This document shows positions 42,101 to 46,034 of a DNA stretch of 46,034 bases, in pieces; positions within the stretch are counted from its first letter, which is position 1, and the number at the start of each line of letters is the position of its first letter. A program made the translations under genes and the position numbers. The notes beneath the pieces are model-generated. The model did not search any database, had not been told where the DNA came from, and saw only the letters and a program-made list of their open reading frames with translations. The stretch is from Opitutia bacterium (lineage in GTDB: Bacteria > Verrucomicrobiota > Verrucomicrobiia > Opitutales > Opitutaceae), in contig CANGHW010000029.1 in the NCBI GenBank assembly GCA_947453695.1, forward strand, positions 1 through 46,034, read 5' to 3'.

Positions 42101-43518
42101 CCACGAAGTCCGCCGCGATCTTCGAGCAAATCCTTAAGCGCCAGGAAACCGCCCTCGCCCTCCTCGCCGCCCTCAAGGACAACCGCCTCACCCCCACCGC
42201 CATCGGCCCGGCCAACATCGCGCGCCTCCGCACCCACCCCAACAATCGCGTCGCCACCGAGGCCGCCGCCGTCCTCGGCGCCAACACCGCACCTACCAAG
42301 GAAAAGGACGCCCTTATCGCCCTGCTCCTCCCCGAGGTGCAAAAGCCCGGCGACGTCGCCAACGGCAAGACCCTCTTCGCCGCCTCCTGCGCCATCTGCC
42401 ACAAATTCGGTGACGTCGGCCTCCGCGATGTCGGCCCGCCCCTCGCCGGCATCGGCGCCCACGCCCCCGCCGACCTCCTCACCGCCATCGTCGACCCCAA
42501 TCGCCAGGTCGAACCCAACTTCTGGCAATGGAACCTCACCACCAAGAAGGGCGAAACCCTCGCCGGCGTCATCTCCTCCGAGACCACTACCGCCCTCACC
42601 GTCCGCAACCAAGGCGGCGACACCGAGGTGAAGATCGCCGACATCGCGACCCGCGAAAACACCCGCCGCTCTCTGATGCCCGAGGGCTTCGAGGGCCTCG
42701 GCGCCACCGGCCTCCGCGACATCATCGCCTACCTCAAGGCCAACGCCACCCCCGCCGTCACCACCGCCGCCCCGGCCCCCGCCGCCGATCCCACCCCGAA
42801 GACCGGCGGCAAGGGCGACGGCCCGCTGCTCGCCGCCACCCCCATCGTCTGGGAACCCGGCAAGACCCGCGTCCTCCTCATCGGCGGCGGCAGCTCCCAC
42901 AAGTTCGCCGAGTTCTTCGGCGCCACCGACTCCGCCACGCTCAAAGCCGCCGGCTTCACCGTCCACTACACCGAAGACCGCGACCAAGCCGCCGCCGAAC
43001 TCGCCACCGCCGACGTCGCCGTGATCAGCGTCAACCGGATGTTCTTCGACATGCCGCCCTACCGCAAAGCGCTCTTCGACTTTGCCGCCGCCGGCAAAGG
43101 CATCGTCATGCTGCACCCCGGCACCTGGTATGGCTTCGCGAAATGGCCCGAGCTCAACGCCCAGATCGTCGGCGGCGGCGCCCGCGGCCACGACAAACTC
43201 GGCGCCTACTCCGTCAACGCGGTGAAACCTGCTCACCCGATCATGCAAGGCGTCCCCGCCACCTTCGAAGTCTTCGACGAACTCTACTACCTCAACGCCG
43301 AGCCCGAGAAAATCCCGCCCGGCACCGCCCCGATCGACGTCCTCGCCCAGTCCTCGCCCTCGATCAAATTCAAGGCCCCGCACCCCGTCGTCTGGATCAC
43401 CCAGCACCCCAAGGCCCGCATCGTCGGCTTCACCCTCGGCCACGACCAACGCGTCCACGACCTCGAACCCTTCAAAAAAATCCTCACCAACGCCGTGAAG
43501 TGGGCCTCCGGTAAGTAA
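39136..43518 (+). CDS. giant PVC-type fusion: ThuA + beta-propeller dehydrogenase + HEAT-like + cytochrome c + ThuA
   Basis: 1460 residues with a signal peptide (LLTLVTLLAVALTSALSAAE). A first ThuA-like domain spans about 22-280 (NTFPTAAQLAATDVLVIHAQ, GGIVVIHAAAVSK). A PVC-type membrane-bound-dehydrogenase propeller follows (about 300-690: LSLVASEPLINKVMNLDWDE, VCETPEYPNGRR, GPDGALYVVDFYNQ). Then come an alanine-rich HEAT-like stretch (about 700-1070) and a cytochrome c domain with CAICH (Cys1085, Cys1088, His1089) in NGKTLFAASCAICHKFGD. A second ThuA domain spans about 1243-1458 (VLLIGGGSSHKFAEFFGATD, MLHPGTWYGFAKW, FTLGHDQRVHD). ThuA domains are linked to 3-keto-trehalose metabolism. Exported and probably redox-active. 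A GTAGCGGCGAGCGCCAGC repeat lies in frame at codons 810-815. It precedes the Tm-1-like gene. Confidence 0.94.
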   Translation: MKRLLTLVTLLAVALTSALSAAEPLRVYIRSGPKSHGPGQHDHPRFLADWVPLLNSRGAVASGGNTFPTAAQLAATDVLVIHAQNGGDITGEERTNLEAYLARGGGIVVIHAAAVSKDTDWYKSIIGGSWRQGTTRWLEAPMHLYFTDRYHAITRDASNWQMDDEIYYDMDLSPDAHVLAAAYTPKAIDTGGRGNREAQARAAEAVAKNKAVNIYDIQPQMWTFERTLASAAKPYRAFVSIPGHLYVNFNRPNYRALLLRGIAWAGQRANVDELCRGQELSEALRYPEGGPTAPSKAADKIEVHPEFKLSLVASEPLINKVMNLDWDEKGRLWVCETPEYPNGRRVPNTAPWKDSGSLRGATVDRVPEDRISILTDTNGDGIMDKKQVFADGLELVTSFVLYKNGVIAATSPDIWYLEDTNGDGVCDKRTKLYTGLGINDTHAVINNLRWGMDGWIYATHGYSRGNVTSPDGSKVFGPDGSGVVRFKPDGSAFEQYSSRNGNTWGLEITWDGQVFWTQPTSGTVFFHTVLPESILAKGKIAGTTSWKGLIKDQRTFPALSWPEQAYVQIDQVGRFTAAAGCAIYEGGAWPAKWNYSYFTGEPTLNIVHHQFVRPDGVSVTVDKEKGREETEFMRSTDLWFRPIETRIGPDGALYVVDFYNQAVIHNDTRGPQHSPSNAAVRPDRDHYFSRIWRVQHKEAKVLPAVALDRKNLPGLLAAIQTSPNAHVKKLALRLAQENFPGDTRVTAATPKMGSSVLARYESARTAATPAQRAAVLADFAAATDDWTKSALIAAASDHAADYLADLLPPVAASASKLSPEALVPFVTALTPSLTLAQAPALLASAAASPGPLAAAFLRGLAQFTATPPALDAATSAALQKLLAAPATSAAALGVAPKWDSASALAATVSATAQRLLTDLAAPATSDTARGEIAAALVGLPATRSAALAKIGALLSDPATPAAITTPLLATVGELAGREPATVLINAFVATKSAAIFEQILKRQETALALLAALKDNRLTPTAIGPANIARLRTHPNNRVATEAAAVLGANTAPTKEKDALIALLLPEVQKPGDVANGKTLFAASCAICHKFGDVGLRDVGPPLAGIGAHAPADLLTAIVDPNRQVEPNFWQWNLTTKKGETLAGVISSETTTALTVRNQGGDTEVKIADIATRENTRRSLMPEGFEGLGATGLRDIIAYLKANATPAVTTAAPAPAADPTPKTGGKGDGPLLAATPIVWEPGKTRVLLIGGGSSHKFAEFFGATDSATLKAAGFTVHYTEDRDQAAAELATADVAVISVNRMFFDMPPYRKALFDFAAAGKGIVMLHPGTWYGFAKWPELNAQIVGGGARGHDKLGAYSVNAVKPAHPIMQGVPATFEVFDELYYLNAEPEKIPPGTAPIDVLAQSSPSIKFKAPHPVVWITQHPKARIVGFTLGHDQRVHDLEPFKKILTNAVKWASGK
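41563..41580 (+). repeat. GTAGCGGCGAGCGCCAGC repeat inside a coding sequence
   Basis: This copy of the dispersed repeat lies in frame in the ThuA fusion gene and encodes VAASAS. The codons just after it (AAG CTG AGT) are unlike the C-ending codons around it. Confidence 0.7.
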
Positions 43519-43539
43519 CGCGGCGCTTCAGCCCGCGCC
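43516..43539 (+). repeat. stop-codon-overlapping hairpin repeat, copy 2
   Basis: Starts with the TAA of the ThuA fusion gene and reads TAACGCGGCGCTTCAGCCCG, then CGCC. It matches 31295-31318 with few changes. Confidence 0.7.
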
Positions 43540-43555
43540 TTCAAAACTCAAATTT

Positions 43556-43640
43556 CACCACGGACTACGCAGATATACCGGATCAAGACCTCCGCATCAT
43601 GCGGACTTCATCCGTTCCATCCGCGAAATCCGTGGTCAAA
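43556..43640. repeat. inverted-repeat element of 9-base units (copy 2)
   Basis: Left arm CACGGACTA, CGCAGATAT, ACCGGATCA (43559-43585); right arm ATCCGTTCC, ATCCGCGAA, ATCCGTGGT (43610-43636). Confidence 0.82.
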
Positions 43641-43753
43641 AACTCCGCCCCTCCCCACCCCCGTGCGCCTCTAGGCGCCTTTAGATACTCCAACGCCCTC
43701 CATTTTTTTGCGCCTCTTTGCGGCCCAACCTCCGAGGCCTTTCCCTTTTTGAC

Positions 43754-43783
43754 CTCCGCGCCTCAGTGTCTCCGTGGTTAATT
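43754..43783 (+). repeat. 8-base repeat train, CTCCGTGY family (copy 3)
   Basis: CTCCGCGC, CTCAGTGT, CTCCGTGG, then TTAATT, ending eight bases before the Tm-1-like start. Confidence 0.8.
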
Positions 43784-43791
43784 CTCCTCCC

Positions 43792-45045
43792 ATGCCCACG
43801 ACCATCGCCGTCCTCGGCACCCTCGACAGCAAAGGCCCCGAACACGCCTTCGTCGCCGACCTCCTCCGCGCCGCCGGCCACACCCCTCTCTTGATCGACG
43901 TCGGCAGCCTCGACTCGCCTACGACGCCCCCCGACATCTCCCGCGCCGAAGTCCTCGCCGCGCTCACCGCCGCCGAGCCCGCGTCCGCCGCCAACACCGC
44001 CGCCATCCTTGCCCGCCGCGACCGCGGCGAATGCGTCACCCTCATGGCCCGCGCCGCCGCCGCCTGCGTCACTGCGCTGCACGCCGCCGGCCGCATCCAC
44101 GGTATCATTTCCCTCGGCGGCGGAGGCGGCACCGCCATCGCCACCACCGCGATGCGCGCCCTCCCCATTGGTTTCCCCAAACTGATGGTCTCCACCCTCG
44201 CGAGCGGCCAGGTCGCCCCCTACGTCGGCACCACCGATATCACGATGATGCCCGCCATCGTCGACGTCTCCGGCCTCAATCGCGTCTCCCGCGCCATCTT
44301 CACCAACGCCGCCGGCGCCATCGCCGGCATGGTCACTGCCCGTCGAGCTTCCTCGTCCCAGCCCGCTTCCGACCGCCCGCTCATCGTCGCTAGCATGTTC
44401 GGCAACACCACCGCGTGCGTGACCGAAGCCAAAAAACTCCTCGAAGCCGCCGGCTACGAAGTCCTCGTCTTCGCCGCCACCGGCAACGGCGGCCGCGCCA
44501 TGGAGGCCCTCATCGCCAGCGGCCTCGTCTCCGGGGTCCTCGACATCACGACCACCGAGTGGGCCGACGAACTCGTCGGCGGCGTCCTCACCGCCGGCCC
44601 CACCCGCCTCGACGCCACCGCCCAAGCCAAGATCCCCGCGATCATCGCCCCCGGCTGCCTCGACATGGTCAACTTCGGCGAACCCTCCTCCGTCCCCGCC
44701 AAATTCGCCGGCCGCACATTCTACCATCACAACCCGCAGGTGACTCTCATGCGCACGACGCCCGCCGAGTGCACCGAGCTCGGCCGCATCCTCGCCGAAA
44801 AAATCAACCGCTACACCGCCCCGGTCACCGTCCTGCTTCCCCTCCGCGCCATCAGCGTGATCAGCGCCCACGGTAAACCCTTCCACTCCCCGGAAGCTGA
44901 CACCGCCCTCTTCAGTTCCCTGCGCCAACACCTCCGCCCCGACATCCCCGTCCTCACCCCCGACGTCGAAATCAACGACCCCACTTTCGCCCGAGCCTGC
45001 GCCGAGACCCTCCTCACTCACCTTGCCGCCTCCCGTCCGGTGTAG
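43792..45045 (+). CDS. Tm-1-like ATP-binding protein (UPF0261)
   Basis: ATG 43792 gives 417 residues and no signal peptide. The UPF0261 signatures are clear: TTIAVLGTLDSKGPEHAFVA at the N-terminus, IHGIISLGGGGGTAIATTAM, GFPKLMVSTLASGQVAPYVG, TTDITMMPAIVDVSGLNRVS, MVNFGEPSSVPAKF and FYHHNPQVTLMRTT. This is the domain that in tomato Tm-1 forms the N-terminal ATP-binding half. Its C-terminal partner (PF09370) is a separate gene at 37484. The stop TAG is supplied by a GTAGCCGCGAGCG repeat. The cellular role in bacteria is not established. Confidence 0.94.
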   Translation: MPTTIAVLGTLDSKGPEHAFVADLLRAAGHTPLLIDVGSLDSPTTPPDISRAEVLAALTAAEPASAANTAAILARRDRGECVTLMARAAAACVTALHAAGRIHGIISLGGGGGTAIATTAMRALPIGFPKLMVSTLASGQVAPYVGTTDITMMPAIVDVSGLNRVSRAIFTNAAGAIAGMVTARRASSSQPASDRPLIVASMFGNTTACVTEAKKLLEAAGYEVLVFAATGNGGRAMEALIASGLVSGVLDITTTEWADELVGGVLTAGPTRLDATAQAKIPAIIAPGCLDMVNFGEPSSVPAKFAGRTFYHHNPQVTLMRTTPAECTELGRILAEKINRYTAPVTVLLPLRAISVISAHGKPFHSPEADTALFSSLRQHLRPDIPVLTPDVEINDPTFARACAETLLTHLAASRPV

Positions 45046-45065
45046 CCGCGAGCGTGAGCGAGTGG
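45042..45065 (+). repeat. GTAGCCGCGAGCG dispersed repeat overlapping a stop codon
   Basis: GTAGCCGCGAGCGTGAGCGA, then GTGG; its second to fourth bases are the stop codon of the Tm-1-like gene. Compare 31331 and 41563. Confidence 0.7.
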
Positions 45066-45105
45066 TCCGCCCCGCACCGCCCCCATCCTCCACCCACCCC
45101 CGTCT

Positions 45106-45157
45106 TGATTCGCCAATCAGATGAATCTCCTTTCCGAAAATTAGCGTAGATCAGCAT
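45106..45157. repeat. 10-base-unit element, right half (degenerate copy 3)
   Basis: Hairpin remnant GATTCGCC-AATCA-GATGAATC (45107-45127) and right arm AAATTAGCGTAGATCAGCAT, ending 29 bases before the DUF1080 start. The left arm is missing. Confidence 0.75.
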
Positions 45158-45185
45158 TCCCCAAAAACTCCGCCCCCTACTCCCC

Positions 45186-45950
45186 ATGCCCTCCCTCCGT
45201 CTCGCCTTCGCCCTCCTCCTCACCGCGTTCACCTTCACCCCGGCCCTCCGCGCTGCCTCGGCCACCTCCCTCGTCGACGGCCAATCCCTCACCGGCTGGG
45301 AAGGTGACCTTAAATGGTGGCGCGTCGCCGACGGCGCCCTCACCGGTGGCTCCACCACCGAAAAAATCCCGCGCAACTTCTTCCTCGCGACCACCCGCTC
45401 GTTTCAAAACTTCGACCTCCGCCTAAAGCTCAAACTCACCGGCGATCCCGCCACGGGCCTGATCAACAGCGGCGTGCAAATCCGCAGCCTCCGCGTCCCT
45501 GCGGATACCGAGATGAGCGGTTATCAAGTCGACGCAGGCGACAAATGGTGGGGTAAACTCTACGACGAATCCCGCCGCAACAAAGTCATCGCCGAGCCCC
45601 TCAACGCCGCCGCCGCTGATGCCGCCGTGAAAAAAGGTGAGTGGAACGAGTATCGCATCCGCACCGAAGGTCCCCGCATCCGCGCCTGGATCAACGGTGT
45701 CCCCACCGTCGACTATACCGAAGCCGATCCCTCCATCGCCCTCGACGGCAAGATCGCGCTCCAGATCCACAGCGGCGGCATCGCCCTCGTCCAAGTGAAG
45801 GACGTAACCCTCGAAGAGCTCCCGCCCACCCCCGGCGCGCCCACGTGGGACCTCGTCGGCCACCCGAAACCGCGCGACCCGAACGCCAAGAAGAAAAAGG
45901 CCGCACCTGCGCCCGCCTCCGCTCCCGCGTCGACCCCCGCGACCAAATAA
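45186..45950 (+). CDS. DUF1080 protein (PF06439; 3-keto-glycoside hydrolase/lyase-like), exported
   Basis: The 254-residue product has a signal peptide (LAFALLLTAFTFTPALRAA) and a concanavalin-like DUF1080 domain: SLVDGQSLTGWEGDLKWWRV, GALTGGSTTEKIPRNFFL, NFDLRLKLKLTGDPATGLIN with SGVQIRS, GYQVDAGDKWWGKLYDES, and GKIALQIHSGGIALVQVKDV. The tail is rich in Lys, Ala and Pro. Characterised relatives cleave 3-keto-glycosides, which fits with the ThuA domains upstream. It ends just before another probable gene. The exact substrate is unknown. Confidence 0.92.
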   Translation: MPSLRLAFALLLTAFTFTPALRAASATSLVDGQSLTGWEGDLKWWRVADGALTGGSTTEKIPRNFFLATTRSFQNFDLRLKLKLTGDPATGLINSGVQIRSLRVPADTEMSGYQVDAGDKWWGKLYDESRRNKVIAEPLNAAAADAAVKKGEWNEYRIRTEGPRIRAWINGVPTVDYTEADPSIALDGKIALQIHSGGIALVQVKDVTLEELPPTPGAPTWDLVGHPKPRDPNAKKKKAAPAPASAPASTPATK

Positions 45951-45953
45951 CCC

Positions 45954-46034
45954 GTGCACGCCTCCCGCTTCTTCTTCGCGTCGCTCCCCCGCGCGGCTCT
46001 CTTTCCCGTCACCACCGTTCTTCTCGGCGCCCTC
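45954..46034 (+). CDS. start of a probable exported protein, truncated by window edge
   Basis: A GTG at 45954, four bases after the DUF1080 stop, opens a frame reading HASRFFFASLPRAALFPV and then TTVLLGAL up to the window edge. Positive charge followed by a hydrophobic stretch looks like a signal peptide. Only 27 codons are visible, so neither the start nor the function is certain. Confidence 0.4.
   Translation, partial: MHASRFFFASLPRAALFPVTTVLLGAL

Noticed and set aside
39088..43458. A 1456-codon open frame antisense to the ThuA fusion gene, and similar long antisense frames at 20782-23388, 5885-7912 and 2464-4458
   Set aside because: They are in codon register with the true genes. The sense codons TTA, CTA and TCA, which would give antisense stops, are very rare here, so the frames stay open by codon bias. 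The translations have no domain.

Overview
The window looks like a chromosomal segment of a high-GC member of the Verrucomicrobiota, most likely Opitutaceae. This is an inference from gene content. Evidence includes TonB-dependent receptors next to AraC/XylR-type regulators, the PVC-type cytochrome/DUF1549-DUF1553/DUF1501 set, ThuA and DUF1080 proteins, an iduronate-type sulfatase, orphan MacB/FtsX (ADOP-like) permeases, strong C-ending codon bias, and starts with little or no Shine-Dalgarno signal. I see no rRNA, tRNA, CRISPR array, phage genes or intact insertion sequence. Almost every gene is on the + strand; the exceptions are two small genes at 31.4-32.2 kb and one AraC regulator at 36.3-37.2 kb.

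Layout. (1) 1-683: tail of an ADOP-like permease; then a small lipoprotein, a coiled-coil porin and an exported esterase/SMP-30 fusion (756-4395). (2) 4469-14970: a carbohydrate locus with a XylR-type regulator, TonB receptor, GH39 glycosidase, MFS sugar-acid-type transporter, GH3 glycosidase, sugar-phosphate-isomerase-like TIM barrel and Asp/Glu-racemase-like protein. The MFS/GH3/TIM-barrel genes are joined by ATGA overlaps. (3) 15323-19193: a complete ADOP-like permease, an exported YciI-like protein, a membrane-anchored zinc ribbon and a small orphan. (4) 19352-26359: a three-gene PVC surface-catabolism set (WD40/cytochrome, DUF1549/DUF1553, DUF1501). (5) 26612-31297: a DUF4440 protein, a fused membrane/spermidine-synthase-like protein with a clear terminator, and a sulfatase. 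(6) 31381-32216: two minus-strand genes, one of visibly lower GC. (7) 32437-37176: an FAD oxidoreductase, a second TonB receptor and a convergent AraC regulator. (8) 37484-46034: a PF09370 TIM barrel, a cupin, a 1460-residue ThuA/propeller/cytochrome/ThuA fusion, a Tm-1-like (UPF0261) protein, a DUF1080 protein and the start of another exported protein.

How they may work together. Region 2 reads as import and cleavage of beta-xyloside or beta-glucoside oligomers, with uptake of the product and its isomerisation. Region 8 is the most unusual part. The two halves of the protein known as one chain in tomato Tm-1 (UPF0261 plus PF09370) are separate genes here, in a cluster with ThuA, cytochrome c and DUF1080 domains. 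ThuA and DUF1080 families are connected elsewhere with 3-keto-glycoside metabolism, so an oxidative glycoside pathway is a reasonable hypothesis.

The spaces between genes are also notable. They hold several families of short direct-repeat trains (8-, 9- and 10-base units), some arranged as inverted pairs, nearly always just upstream of a start codon. There are also a 24-base site shared by two promoters and small dispersed repeats that overlap stop codons or lie inside a coding sequence.
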